From assembly GCA_016789305.1 (NCBI GenBank), contig JAEURJ010000002.1, forward strand, positions 248,001 through 312,000: a stretch of DNA of 64,000 nt, given 5' to 3'. The notes under the pieces were generated by a model. That model was not told where the DNA came from. It was given only the letters and a program-made list of their open reading frames with translations, and ran no database searches. The DNA comes from Anaerolineales bacterium (GTDB lineage: Bacteria; Chloroflexota; Anaerolineae; Anaerolineales; Villigracilaceae). This document shows positions 47,930 to 58,245 of this stretch, in pieces. Both the position numbers and the translations under genes were made by a program. Position 1 is the first letter of the stretch; the number at the start of each line of letters is the position of its first letter.

Positions 47930-50848
47930 ATGACCAAAGTCTTGATTTCCTACTCGCGAAAAGACTCCGCGCTTGCCCGCAAGTTGATCGGGGAGTTTAA
48001 ATCCTTCGACCTTGAAGTGTGGGTGGATTGGGAGGATATTCCGCCTGCGGTGGGCTGGCTGGAACAGATCGAACAGGGAATTGAGGAGTCTGACGCGTTC
48101 ATTTTCCTGATCAGCCCCGATTCTATTATTTCAGAAGTCTGTAAGGTTGAGATCGAACACGCCCGCAAGAATCACAAACGGATCGTACCCATCTTGATTC
48201 GGGATGTGGAAACGAAGCAGGTTGTTCCCACCATCCGCGATTTGAATTGGATATTTCTCCGCGAACAGGATGATTTCAAAGAGGGGCTTGAAAAGGTGAA
48301 AATCGCCATTGAGCTGAACCTCGAATGGGTGGAGGAACATCGCAGGTTGCAGGTCCGTGCATTGGAATGGGACCGCAAAAAAGATCCCAGTTTGTTGCTG
48401 CGCGGCGGTGACCTGCGCAGGGCGCGTCACATGCTGGCAACAGCAGAAAAAAATGACCCAAAGCCGTCCCTCCTTCAACAAACCTACATCGCCTATAGCG
48501 TTGACGATGAAAGACGAAAGACCACTTTATGGATTTCCGCCGCGGTTGCGATCATCATCATGTTGATCCTTTCAATTGTCGCCGTGGATCAATGGCGGCA
48601 GGCATCTGCCAATGAAAAGATCGCGCAAGAACAACGACAATTGGCGCAGGAAAATGAACAGCTTGCACTGGAAAATGCCAGGCTTGCAAATGAAGCCAGG
48701 GTGGTAGCCAACGCACAGCGCAGTGCGGCACGCGCGCAAATTTATCAATCGAAAGCGGGCGGGTTGTTTACCAGCACCTTGCTTGCGATTGACTCCTGGC
48801 AGCGCAGCCCATCTCCGGAAGCGGAGGAAATTTTACGTAAAAATATCAGCTTGCTGCCCATTCCCGTCGGACGTCTGCACCAACAGGATCTGATCTCTTC
48901 CATTGAATTGAATCCATTGGGAGGGACATTCGTTTCCACCAGTTGGGACGGCACGGCTTGTGTGTCGAATATTGAAGATGGAAAAAATCTCTATTGTGTT
49001 GAGAGTGACGGGGCGGTGCAGGATGCGGCTTTTTCCCCCGATGGTAAAACCATTGTTACAGCGGACGACGAAGGCATTGTGAATTTCATCGATGCCCAAA
49101 ATGGAGCCATCCTGGAAAGTAAAAATTATGGCGTCCCAGTTTGGGATGTGAACATCAGTCCCGGCGGAAAATCGATTGCGATTGCGCGGGACGATGGCAT
49201 CATTACCATTGTGGATATGGTCACGTATGGATTCAATTACGATTTGATCACACAGGGAAGTCTTCAAGCGATTTCGTTTAGTCCGAACGGTGAATGGGTG
49301 GCCGCTGGAACAAACATCGGAACGGTCACGCTTTGGAATTTGAAGACGGGAAAGATCCTCTCCGGGCCTTCTCACAAAGGCGAGGTGCTGGACATTGCTT
49401 TTAGCCCGGACAGCCTTAAGTTGGTTTCTGGGGGTACGGATAATTTGGCCATCGTGATGCAAACCTTCACGGGTCAGGAGTTGTTTCGAAGAACAAATGA
49501 AGATTGGGTCGAAGACGTGACCTTTAGTCCGGATGGAAAATGGTTTGTCACCGCTTCCGATGATTATCGCATCAGAGTTTGGGATACCAATACCGGGGAT
49601 GAAAAGTTACGCATGTTGCAGGATGGCTATCTAAGCGAAGTACAAGTCAGCCCCGATGGGCAATGGATCGCATCCACTGGTTGGGATAACACGGCCCGTG
49701 TTTGGAGTGCTGCAACTGGCGCTGAGATATATCAGGTCCCTCTGACTGGAAAAGGGAACACGATCACTTTTAGCGCGGATGGAAATTACCTGATTGTCGG
49801 TGAGCAACAGGGAGAGGTTGGCATCTGGAATATTTCAAATTTATCGATTGCCAAAAGTTATTTGCGTTTTAATGCTCTGGTGGATAACGTGCAATTCAGT
49901 CCATCAAGGGATTGGATCGCCGCTTCCAGCGCAGGGGACGTCTGGTTGCTCGACCCGCAACAGATTTCCTCGCTGACAGAGCCTCAAAATCCACCCATCA
50001 TTTCGTTACTAGATGATGTGATTCAAAAACTTGTTGTAAGTCCGGATTCAAAGTGGATCGCACTGACTACTCAAACCGGAAAAGTAATATTGTACGATGT
50101 TGTGGTCCAAAATCGAAAAACCCTGGCGGTGCCAAATTCGATTCTGGAAATTTCTTTTTCAACAGACAGCCGCTCTTTGATTTTGGGAGATGCAAACGGG
50201 GAAGTTCAACTATGGAATGTTGAAGCCGGACAGACGGGTGAGACGCTGCTAAATGTGAATTCCAAAATAGAGTCCCTTGCCGTGAATGGAAATCAATTGG
50301 CAATTGGGTTGATGGATAAATTGATTCTCTATAATTTGGATGCGAAACAGGTGACCTCGGAGATGGAATCCTTTGGCGATCATCAATTAATGACCTTCGG
50401 CCCGGACGGCACATTGCTTGCATCCAATAATACCCTGGGACAAACTTATATTTGGCAGGTCTCCAGCGACGGGGTGACACTTCTCCAAAATATTCCGGGT
50501 GAGCAAGCTTATTCGATGGCTTTCAGCCCCAAAAGTGAATATCTTTTGATTGGTGCATTGAGCAATATATATGTCCTTGATCCCTTAACAGGTTCCGAGG
50601 TGGATAGAATCCTCCAAAGGGATCTGGTCAGCGGGTTGTCATTCTCCAAAGATGGAAGCACGCTTGCCGCCGCTTCCTCCAAAGCGATTCAATTTTGGGA
50701 TATGCTAAAAATCAATAATTCTGGTGAAATTAAAATTGATGAAGTGGCCTGTACGAGGCTAATTGGTAATTTTGATGCTGCCCAATGGGCCTCTTTCTTT
50801 GGGGATGAACCCTATCGAAAATTGTGTGAGAGTTTGCCGATTCCATAG
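47930..50848 (+). CDS. TIR-TM-WD40 protein
   Basis: This 972-residue protein has an N-terminal TIR domain (residues 1-130: VLISYSRKDSALARKL, EVWVDWEDI, DAFIFLISPDSIISEV) with Glu74 in CKVEIEHA at the catalytic NADase position. A conserved linker (LLRGGDLRRARHMLATAEKN) leads to one transmembrane helix (about 198-219) and a coiled coil (about 222-280). The rest (about 310-950) is a WD40-type propeller of many blades (SPDGKWFVTASDDYRIRVWD). The TIR lies on the cytoplasmic side if the helix is simple; the propeller would then face out, or the topology is reversed. It may be a sensor-effector in immunity or stress signalling. It is monocistronic. Confidence 0.93.
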   Translation: MTKVLISYSRKDSALARKLIGEFKSFDLEVWVDWEDIPPAVGWLEQIEQGIEESDAFIFLISPDSIISEVCKVEIEHARKNHKRIVPILIRDVETKQVVPTIRDLNWIFLREQDDFKEGLEKVKIAIELNLEWVEEHRRLQVRALEWDRKKDPSLLLRGGDLRRARHMLATAEKNDPKPSLLQQTYIAYSVDDERRKTTLWISAAVAIIIMLILSIVAVDQWRQASANEKIAQEQRQLAQENEQLALENARLANEARVVANAQRSAARAQIYQSKAGGLFTSTLLAIDSWQRSPSPEAEEILRKNISLLPIPVGRLHQQDLISSIELNPLGGTFVSTSWDGTACVSNIEDGKNLYCVESDGAVQDAAFSPDGKTIVTADDEGIVNFIDAQNGAILESKNYGVPVWDVNISPGGKSIAIARDDGIITIVDMVTYGFNYDLITQGSLQAISFSPNGEWVAAGTNIGTVTLWNLKTGKILSGPSHKGEVLDIAFSPDSLKLVSGGTDNLAIVMQTFTGQELFRRTNEDWVEDVTFSPDGKWFVTASDDYRIRVWDTNTGDEKLRMLQDGYLSEVQVSPDGQWIASTGWDNTARVWSAATGAEIYQVPLTGKGNTITFSADGNYLIVGEQQGEVGIWNISNLSIAKSYLRFNALVDNVQFSPSRDWIAASSAGDVWLLDPQQISSLTEPQNPPIISLLDDVIQKLVVSPDSKWIALTTQTGKVILYDVVVQNRKTLAVPNSILEISFSTDSRSLILGDANGEVQLWNVEAGQTGETLLNVNSKIESLAVNGNQLAIGLMDKLILYNLDAKQVTSEMESFGDHQLMTFGPDGTLLASNNTLGQTYIWQVSSDGVTLLQNIPGEQAYSMAFSPKSEYLLIGALSNIYVLDPLTGSEVDRILQRDLVSGLSFSKDGSTLAAASSKAIQFWDMLKINNSGEIKIDEVACTRLIGNFDAAQWASFFGDEPYRKLCESLPIP

Positions 50849-50863
50849 ATTTGCTTAGATTTT

Positions 50864-50896
50864 GAAAAGGTCATGTCATATTGACATGACCTTTTC
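50864..50896 (+). terminator. Terminator-like hairpin after the TIR gene
   Basis: GAAAAGGTCATGTCA-TAT-TGACATGACCTTTTC is a perfect 15-bp stem 15 bases after the stop codon. It has its T-run inside the stem, so termination strength is uncertain. Confidence 0.75.
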
Positions 50897-51011
50897 AATT
50901 CTCGACCCAATTGCACGAATTTTTATCATGTTTTTGACTCTTGCATTTATCAAAGGGAGATGTAATATAAAGATGGAAGGGGTTGTGCCTAAATTTTAGG
51001 CAAAGGAGTGC

Positions 51012-53918
51012 ATGATGAAGAATAAACTGGCGGCAACGGTTTTCCATTTTGTTTCCATCTGGGTGGTACTTGCCATGTTATTAACTCCTGGTACGACTAC
51101 TACGGTTTTTGCAGCTCCCGGAGATCTGACTCGCGTTTCTGTCAGTTCCGCTGGAGTTCAAGCAGATGCAATGTCGTATTCAGGGGAAATTTCGGCCAAT
51201 GGGCGTTTTGTGGTCTTTGATTCTGAAGCAGGCAATCTGGTAGTTGATGATACAAATGGATTAGGGGACGTCTTTCTTCGTGATCGTCAGTTGGGTACAA
51301 CCATTCGCGTTTCAGTGGATGCAAATGGCGGACAGGTGGGTGGCGGCGGTGACCCGGATATTTCCGCCGATGGACGATTTATAGCTTTTGACTCTGGCGC
51401 TACCACGCTGGTATCTGGTGATACGAATGGCTTTTCCGATATCTTTGTAAAGGATACACAAACCGGGGCTGTCACCAGAGTAACGGTTGATTCCAGTGGT
51501 GTGCAGGCCAACAATGATTCCACATTACCCTCGATTTCCGGCGATGGGCGATATGTTGCATTTGTTTCCGATGCAAGCAATCTTGTCCCAAATGATACGA
51601 ATGGCGTGTCGGATGTCTTTGTGCATGACCTGCAGGCGGGGACAACTGTTCGCGCCTCGGTCAATGCGAACGGGTCGTCTTTTGAATCCTCCATTTCTTT
51701 GGATGGTCGATTTGTAGTTTTTACGTCGGGGGCCACCAATTTAGTGGCAGACGATACCAATGAAAAACGAGATGTTTTTGTATACATGGTTCAAACCGGG
51801 CAGATCGTGCGGGCCTCTGTCAACTCCAGTGGTGCACAAGCGGATAAGGGTGGGTTCGATCCATCCATTTCCGGCGATGGTCGTTATGTTACCTTTTCAT
51901 CAACCGCTGAAAACCTGATGACTCAGGACACGTTTGGTTTTCAATATGTGTATGTGCATGACTTTGTTACAGGTTCCACTGATATTGTTACGATCAGTCA
52001 TGGATTTCCGATGATTGGGTGGTCGGATAGTTCGAAGATTTCTGCGGATGGAAGATATATCGCTTTTTCCTATGATGATAAGGGGGACGGTCTTGCAGTG
52101 CGCTGGATCTATGTCCATGATCGGGTTTCGAAGATAAATATTTTGCCCACAAGCGGGAGTGATACCAACGCGCCCATTTTTCCATCCATTTCCGGCGACG
52201 GAAAATTTCTTGTGTATGCATCCTCTGGTCCGTTGGTGTCTGATGATACCAACGGCATGCGCGATATTTTCATTAAGGAAATTGCATATCCCCCCGACCT
52301 TAATCCGACAGTCAAATACGTGACACCCAGTTGTTCGAATGGGTGTGGTGCGGCAGACCCAGTAGTGGATTTTGCAGCCGTCTTTTCAGAGCCTGTAAGC
52401 GGCGTGGATGCAAGCGACTTTGTTCTTACTGTCAGCGGGGGGATTTCCGGGGCGGCTATCACAGGTGTCAGGGAAGAGGGAGACGATCATTATATTGTCA
52501 CAGTCAATACTGGCAGCGGAGATGGAAAAATACGGCTGGATGTGGTGGACGATGACAGCATCAAAGACTTTCCGTTAAATCCACTGGGCGGCGTTGGCTT
52601 GGGGAACGGTAATTCCATTGGCGAGGAGCATGTTGTCAATAAAAACCTGCCTGTGGTCGCAGGGATTACTCGCATGGACGCCAATCCAAGTGTTCAAAGC
52701 AGTGTGCGTTTTGCAGTGAATTTTTCTGAACCTGTAAGCGATGTGGATGTAAGTGATTTTTCCGTTGCCGTAACAGGGCAGATCGCCGGTGCAAATATCA
52801 CCGAAGTCACTGGTTCAGGAGCTTCGTATGTGGTGTTGATTAATACTGGAACAGGTGATGGAACATTGCGTCTTGATGTTATTGATGATGATAGTATTGT
52901 GGATGCTGCCATTTCATCGTTAGGTGGATCAGGTACAGGGAATGGGAATTTCACTTCGGGTGAAAGTTATACTTTTGAGAGAAGCGTCCCGGCCGTTAGT
53001 TCGATCATACGGATGGATGCCAATCCATCTTCTGCCCAAAGCGTGAGTTATCTCGTGACTTTCTCTGAATCGGTGACCGGAGTGGACGTCAATGACTTTG
53101 GTTTGAATCAAAGTGGAATCAGCGGCGCCTCACTCATCGCCGTGAATGGGTCGGGCAATACGTATGCAGTGACCGTCGGGACGGGATCCGGCAGCGGTAC
53201 CTTGCGCCTCGACCTGATCGATAACGATGGCATCCTGGATTCTGGAAATAATCCCCTGGGTGGGGTTGGCGCGGGCAATGGGAATTTTATAGCTGGCGAA
53301 ACCTACAACATCAACAAAGCCACGGTGACTTATTTGTCTGAGACGTTCCGTTCCGGCGGATCGAACGATGGCTGGGTGTTGGAATCCAATGAGAATAGTA
53401 ATGTGGGCGGCTCGGTGAATGCCACGGCCAAGGTCTTTAATCTCGGCGATAACGCACAGGATGCGCAGTATCGTGCCATTTTGCATTTTCCGACCCAATC
53501 CTTGCCGGATAATGCGGTGGTAACCCGTGTCATTTTGACGATCAAAAAGCAGGGACTTGCTGGAACCGATCCCTTCACGACACATCAAAATATCCAGATC
53601 GACATCGCCACGGGCAATTTTGGATTTGACAGCTATCTGGGATCGCTTGCGTTGCAACCGCTTGATTTCCAGGCGCCATCCACGTTGGATGCTGTGGGTA
53701 CGATTCAGAACAATCCAGTGGGGGGTGTATATTGGTCGTTGCTGAATGGAGATGCAAATCGGTTCATCAACTTGAAGGGAGTAACCCAACTGCGGTTGTT
53801 GTTCCAACTGGATGACAATGACGACCTTGGCGATGATTTCATCAAGTTTTACAGTGGGGATGCAACTGAGTTGACCGATCGTCCGCATCTGCAAATTGAA
53901 TATTATGTGACCAGATAA
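51012..53918 (+). CDS. Large secreted protein: TolB-like propeller, Ig-like repeats, C-terminal module
   Basis: This 968-residue secreted protein has a signal peptide ending near residue 35 (TTVFAAPG). It has a WD40-/TolB-like beta-propeller (about 35-425) made of repeats such as SISGDGRYVAFVSDASNLV-x-x-DTN. Three Ig-like/Calx-beta-type repeats follow (about 430-780; MDANPS ... VTFSE-x-V-x-x-VDV-x-DF). The C-terminal domain of about 190 residues (DGWVLESNENSNVGG, LPDNAVVTRV, GTDPFTTHQN) recurs in the next gene. It is probably an extracellular matrix or cell-surface protein. There is no sorting motif. Confidence 0.85.
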   Translation: MMKNKLAATVFHFVSIWVVLAMLLTPGTTTTVFAAPGDLTRVSVSSAGVQADAMSYSGEISANGRFVVFDSEAGNLVVDDTNGLGDVFLRDRQLGTTIRVSVDANGGQVGGGGDPDISADGRFIAFDSGATTLVSGDTNGFSDIFVKDTQTGAVTRVTVDSSGVQANNDSTLPSISGDGRYVAFVSDASNLVPNDTNGVSDVFVHDLQAGTTVRASVNANGSSFESSISLDGRFVVFTSGATNLVADDTNEKRDVFVYMVQTGQIVRASVNSSGAQADKGGFDPSISGDGRYVTFSSTAENLMTQDTFGFQYVYVHDFVTGSTDIVTISHGFPMIGWSDSSKISADGRYIAFSYDDKGDGLAVRWIYVHDRVSKINILPTSGSDTNAPIFPSISGDGKFLVYASSGPLVSDDTNGMRDIFIKEIAYPPDLNPTVKYVTPSCSNGCGAADPVVDFAAVFSEPVSGVDASDFVLTVSGGISGAAITGVREEGDDHYIVTVNTGSGDGKIRLDVVDDDSIKDFPLNPLGGVGLGNGNSIGEEHVVNKNLPVVAGITRMDANPSVQSSVRFAVNFSEPVSDVDVSDFSVAVTGQIAGANITEVTGSGASYVVLINTGTGDGTLRLDVIDDDSIVDAAISSLGGSGTGNGNFTSGESYTFERSVPAVSSIIRMDANPSSAQSVSYLVTFSESVTGVDVNDFGLNQSGISGASLIAVNGSGNTYAVTVGTGSGSGTLRLDLIDNDGILDSGNNPLGGVGAGNGNFIAGETYNINKATVTYLSETFRSGGSNDGWVLESNENSNVGGSVNATAKVFNLGDNAQDAQYRAILHFPTQSLPDNAVVTRVILTIKKQGLAGTDPFTTHQNIQIDIATGNFGFDSYLGSLALQPLDFQAPSTLDAVGTIQNNPVGGVYWSLLNGDANRFINLKGVTQLRLLFQLDDNDDLGDDFIKFYSGDATELTDRPHLQIEYYVTR

Positions 53919-53950
53919 AAAAAGGCGAGGTCGAAAGACCTCGCTTTTTT
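53917..53950 (+). terminator. Strong Rho-independent terminator
   Basis: AAAAAAAGGCGAGGTC-GAAA-GACCTCGCTTTTTT begins at the stop codon of the 51012 gene. Confidence 0.95.
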
Positions 53951-54116
53951 ACACGATTTTGTCCATGGTCATTATTGATATGGGCATTAGTAGGGCTTCT
54001 AAATTCCTTTGTACAGGTGTATGATAATAAAGCAGTTATTCCTGCTTTTATCGGGATACATCCACAGCCTCCGCTTCGTTTGATTGAAGAAATTAACCTG
54101 TCTGGAGAAGGAAAGA

Positions 54117-56963
54117 ATGGACCCTAAATTATTAAAGGTTCTCACGCGGATCGTTACAATATTCGTGTTGCCCGCCCTGCTTGCCAGCGGGACGTTTTTT
54201 CCTGTATTTGCAAGTGAAGACCATTCCAATAGTGGAATTTCGACATTCTCCAAAATCAACCTGTATGCAAATATCGAGACCATCGGTGTGGTGGTGACTG
54301 GTTCCAACCTGCCAAAGGCGGCGAAACTTTTTTATCGTCAGGAAAATGAAACCGAGTGGCATGAAGCGCATCCGCTCTTGCGAATTGATGGCAGCCGCTT
54401 GGCAGGCAGTCTCTTTGACCTTTCTCCATCCATATCCTATACTGTTAAAGTGGTGGATGGGACTACTGAGATCAGTGGTTCGGCTGCGACCCAACCAAAC
54501 GAACTTCGTTTTTCTCCAACGACCATTTTATATGTTGATGATGATGCGCCTCCGGGTGGGGATGGCTCCAGTGCTTCGCCGTTCCGAACGATTCTGGAAG
54601 GGGTTAAGCGCGCGCGCCCCGGAACTCAGGTGTTGGTGGCAGACGGTGTGTATCACGAATCGGTCTCATTCCCGTCTTCGGGAACAACAAATAATTGGAT
54701 TCAAGTGAAGGCGGAAGGAAATGGGGCCGTGTTGGATGGTTCAGACGTGTTGTCGGGAAATGTCTGGAAACTTTACGATGCCAAGGCTCATATCTGGGTT
54801 GCGCGGGTTAAAACATCGGTCAAGTACCTGGCTCGTGACCAGCAGCGTTTTTACATGTACGATAACATGAGTGGATTGATCAATGGAAGCGGACATAATA
54901 AAGTGCCCGTGACGGAAGGCTGGTATATGACGCCAGGCTCTCTGCAACTTTACGTGCGCAGTACAGATGACCCTTCAAAACACACCTGGCAGGTGCCGAG
55001 CCTCAACCATGCCTTTGATGTATCCAGTCGGGATTGGATATGGATCGAAGGGTTTGAGATGCAATTCTATGGCACGGGCTCGGGTTGCGGCGTATGTACC
55101 AAAAACGCATCCCATGTTGTTGTGCGAAAAAACAAAATCCATAATATGCAGAATGGCATTTATGTTTATTGGAATGGGAATGAAAACCAAGGCAACGATA
55201 CCCGTATTGAATACAATGAGATTTACGACCCACCGGTAAATGAGTGGCCGTGGAAAGCGGTAAAAGCCACTTCCATGGAGGGGACGGCCATCGTCATTGC
55301 CGGACATATTGGCGCGATTGTCCGCGAGAATCACATTCATAACTTTTTCAATGGAATCTACACAGGGTCCTCTGCCGGTTTGGAAAATTCGGGCATCGCT
55401 TTCGATGCCGACATTTACAATAATAATATTCATCACATCAGTGACGATGGTTTGGAACCAGAGGGTGCTTGCATCAATCAACGGTTTAGGAATAATAAAG
55501 TGGACACAGCGTTGGTGGGAATTTCTCTGGCACCGGTCACGCAGGGTCCCACTTGGATACTCCGAAATCTGTTTACGAATTACTCGGCAAGCAGCATTAA
55601 ATGGGATCGAAAGTCTGACGGCATTGTATTGATCTATCACAACACAAGCTGGACGAATGAGAAAGATTTGAATGCCATGAGCATGATCAGTCCCACCAGC
55701 AATTCGATCATGCGCAATAACATCTTTCAGGGGAACGGATATGCTTTTGAGGAACCCTTTACCGGCTCCTCAGGACACGATTGGAATTATGACAATTGGT
55801 TTACAACACGCACTTCAGGTGCTCACTTTGTGTGGGAAAAGATCCCGCGAAATACCATTGCTGATTTGTGTTCCGCAGTTGGGCTTGAGTGTAATGGTCA
55901 TGAAGGTGATCCCGGGTTGATGAACCCGGCAAACGGCGATTTTACGCTTCGTCCTTCCAGCACAAACATAGACCGGGGCCTTGTGATTCCGGGAATTAAT
56001 GATGAGTTTGCAGGCGCCGACCCGGATACCGGTGCTGTGGAGTTTGGATATGATCCGCTTCCCAAGGTTCTTTCGATCACCCGTGTGGATCGCAATCCGA
56101 CCCTGGATGCCAACGTTCATTTCTGGGTGACGTTTTCAGAACCGGTGAGCGGCGTGGATTCTGGTGATTTTTCATTGTCCATTACTGATTTGCTTGACGG
56201 TGCAAAGGTCACAACCGTCAGTGGGATCAAGGACGTATATACAGTGACAGTTGAGACTGGCAGTGGTGACGGTAAAATCCGCCTCGACTTAACGGATAAT
56301 GGCAGCATCGTGGACGAATCGAATCAGCCGCTGAATGGAACTGAAGACGGAGGCTTTAACATTGGTGAGGAGTATACGATCGTTAAATCTCCCAAGGTGT
56401 ACCTTCAGACCTTGATCTCCAACGGAGTGAATGATGGGTGGGTGATTGAATCAAGCGAAGATGGGAATGTGGGAAATGGATATAACTCCAGCTCCCCAAC
56501 GTTCTATCTTGGTGATAATGCGGAGGATCGTCAATTCTTGACGATCCTGGATTTTGCGACTGCATCTTTGCCGGATGATGCAGTGATTACCAGTGTTACC
56601 ATCAAAATCAAAAAGCTGAGTGTCACCGGTACGGACCCGTTTACCACTCACCAGAACGTTTTACTGGATATCAAAAGCGGTTCATTTGAATCTCCCACCC
56701 TGCAGATCACAGACTTTCAGGCCGCGGCCAGCATGGATTCTGCCGGCCGGATTCTGAATTCGCCTGTCGATAATTGGTATTCAACGACATTGGATGCGAA
56801 CGCATTTCAATACATCAACAAGACAGGCAGCACGCAATTTCGATTGAAATTCGAATTGGACGATAACGACGACCGTGGGGCGGATACGGTCAAGGTCTAC
56901 AGCGGAGACTCGGTGCTGGCAAACCGTCCGCAACTGCTGATCGAATATTACATTCTGAAATAG
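54117..56963 (+). CDS. Secreted right-handed beta-helix protein with Ig-like and C-terminal module
   Basis: This 948-residue secreted protein starts at the ATG after GGAGAAGG, with a signal peptide ending near PVFASED. A small Ig-like region is followed by a pectate-lyase-like parallel beta-helix (about 140-640: YVDDDAPPGGDGSSASPFRT, VLVADGVYHESVSFPSSG, NGIYVYWNG, NNNIHHISDDGLEPEG, GAVEFGYDP). An Ig-like repeat (VTFSEPVSGVDSGDF) and the roughly 190-residue C-terminal module of the preceding gene complete it. Such beta-helices bind or cut polysaccharides; no catalytic site could be assigned. Confidence 0.85.
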   Translation: MDPKLLKVLTRIVTIFVLPALLASGTFFPVFASEDHSNSGISTFSKINLYANIETIGVVVTGSNLPKAAKLFYRQENETEWHEAHPLLRIDGSRLAGSLFDLSPSISYTVKVVDGTTEISGSAATQPNELRFSPTTILYVDDDAPPGGDGSSASPFRTILEGVKRARPGTQVLVADGVYHESVSFPSSGTTNNWIQVKAEGNGAVLDGSDVLSGNVWKLYDAKAHIWVARVKTSVKYLARDQQRFYMYDNMSGLINGSGHNKVPVTEGWYMTPGSLQLYVRSTDDPSKHTWQVPSLNHAFDVSSRDWIWIEGFEMQFYGTGSGCGVCTKNASHVVVRKNKIHNMQNGIYVYWNGNENQGNDTRIEYNEIYDPPVNEWPWKAVKATSMEGTAIVIAGHIGAIVRENHIHNFFNGIYTGSSAGLENSGIAFDADIYNNNIHHISDDGLEPEGACINQRFRNNKVDTALVGISLAPVTQGPTWILRNLFTNYSASSIKWDRKSDGIVLIYHNTSWTNEKDLNAMSMISPTSNSIMRNNIFQGNGYAFEEPFTGSSGHDWNYDNWFTTRTSGAHFVWEKIPRNTIADLCSAVGLECNGHEGDPGLMNPANGDFTLRPSSTNIDRGLVIPGINDEFAGADPDTGAVEFGYDPLPKVLSITRVDRNPTLDANVHFWVTFSEPVSGVDSGDFSLSITDLLDGAKVTTVSGIKDVYTVTVETGSGDGKIRLDLTDNGSIVDESNQPLNGTEDGGFNIGEEYTIVKSPKVYLQTLISNGVNDGWVIESSEDGNVGNGYNSSSPTFYLGDNAEDRQFLTILDFATASLPDDAVITSVTIKIKKLSVTGTDPFTTHQNVLLDIKSGSFESPTLQITDFQAAASMDSAGRILNSPVDNWYSTTLDANAFQYINKTGSTQFRLKFELDDNDDRGADTVKVYSGDSVLANRPQLLIEYYILK

Positions 56964-56967
56964 GAGT

Positions 56968-57005
56968 AAAAAAACTCCGAAGTCAACGACTTCGGAGTTT
57001 TGATT
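56968..57005. terminator. Bidirectional Rho-independent terminator
   Basis: AAAAAAACTCCGAAGTC-AAC-GACTTCGGAGTTTTGATTT lies between the convergent beta-helix and E2 genes. Confidence 0.93.
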
Positions 57006-57006
57006 T

Positions 57007-58245
57007 CTACACCAACATTCGAATGGGATTTTCCAGGAAACTCGCCAGCGCTTGCATGAACTGGGCGGCTTCGGCTCCGTCGCTGACTCGGTGGTCAACA
57101 GAGATCGTAGCTTTCATGCGCCAGCCTGCTTTGACCTGTCCGTTCTCGATCACGGGAACTTCTCTTGCAGAGCTGATCGCGAGGATTGCAGCTTCCGGTG
57201 GGTTGACGATGGCGATGAATTCCTCGACATCATACATGCCAAGATTGGACGTGGAGAAGGTGGAACCGTCCACATCCTCGGGCTTGACCTTGCCATCGCG
57301 GGCGCGGGCGGCCATGGCTTTGACTTCGCCGGAGATCTGGCGCAATGTCTTTTGGTCGGTGTCTTTGACAACAACGGTCATCAAGCCGCCGGGTACGGTC
57401 ACTGCCACGCCGACATTGACATGTCCGAACTGGATGATCTCATTGCCCTTGAGTGTGGCGTTTAAGTTGGGAAATTGGCGGAGCGAAAGGGCCACGGCCT
57501 TGAGAATAAAGTCATTGACCGAGATTTTTTCATTATCCGCAACGAAAGAATTTACCTGTTTGCGGGTATCCATCAAGGCTTCCATCTTGAATTCACGAGT
57601 TACGTAGAAGTGCGGGATGGTTGTCTTTGATTCAACCAAACGGCGGCCGATGGCCTGGCGAAGTTTGGTTGTCGGGACGACTTTATCGTCATGGGAAACA
57701 ATGACAGGAGACGAAACAGCCGTTACCGCCGAACGTTGCGCGCTTGACGTTGAACCCGAAGAAAGCGCTGCCTCCACATCTTTGCGGACGACACGTCCGC
57801 CGGGGCCGGTGCCTTGCACGTTCGCGAGGTTGACGTTGTTATCCTTCGCGACTTTCTTTGCGAGCGGAGATGCCTTGACCGGGCCGCTTGAAGCGGAAGA
57901 AACTGCCTGAGCAACGGGAGCAGTCGTCGGCTGAGTCTGAGGCGCGGCTTCCGCTTTTGGAGTTTCTGCTTTGGGCGCTGATGCGGCAGGCGCGTCCACT
58001 TTTTCACCGGCAGCACCCACGATTGCAATCGGCGCGTTGACGGGGACCATCGTGCCTTGATCGACAATGAGTTGCAGCACCACACCGCTTGCTGAAGATT
58101 CAACTTCGACGGTGGCTTTGTCTGTTTCGATCTCGGCGAGGATGTCGCCTTTGTTGATATTCTCGCCGACTTGTTTTACCCAGCGGACGAGCAAACCTTC
58201 GGCCATGTCGAAGCCGAGTTTGGGCATGGAAATTGTTTCAGCCAT
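57007..58245 (-). CDS. pdhC: Dihydrolipoamide acetyltransferase, E2 of pyruvate dehydrogenase
   Basis: This 412-residue E2 has an N-terminal lipoyl domain with the lipoylated Lys in EIETDKATVEVES, an Ala/Pro linker, an E1/E3-binding domain (KASPLAKKVAKDNNVNLANV, GPGGRVVRKDVEAAL) and the catalytic core with HRVSDG. Its ATG overlaps the E1beta stop by one base (TAATG). It is the last gene of pdhA-pdhB-pdhC. No E3 is encoded in the window. Confidence 0.95.
   Translation of the reverse strand: MAETISMPKLGFDMAEGLLVRWVKQVGENINKGDILAEIETDKATVEVESSASGVVLQLIVDQGTMVPVNAPIAIVGAAGEKVDAPAASAPKAETPKAEAAPQTQPTTAPVAQAVSSASSGPVKASPLAKKVAKDNNVNLANVQGTGPGGRVVRKDVEAALSSGSTSSAQRSAVTAVSSPVIVSHDDKVVPTTKLRQAIGRRLVESKTTIPHFYVTREFKMEALMDTRKQVNSFVADNEKISVNDFILKAVALSLRQFPNLNATLKGNEIIQFGHVNVGVAVTVPGGLMTVVVKDTDQKTLRQISGEVKAMAARARDGKVKPEDVDGSTFSTSNLGMYDVEEFIAIVNPPEAAILAISSAREVPVIENGQVKAGWRMKATISVDHRVSDGAEAAQFMQALASFLENPIRMLV

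Noticed and set aside
54001-54116. Cyclic di-GMP riboswitch before the beta-helix gene
   Set aside because: A short CAGCCTCCG word recalls the GEMM-type aptamer, but the other conserved segments are absent.
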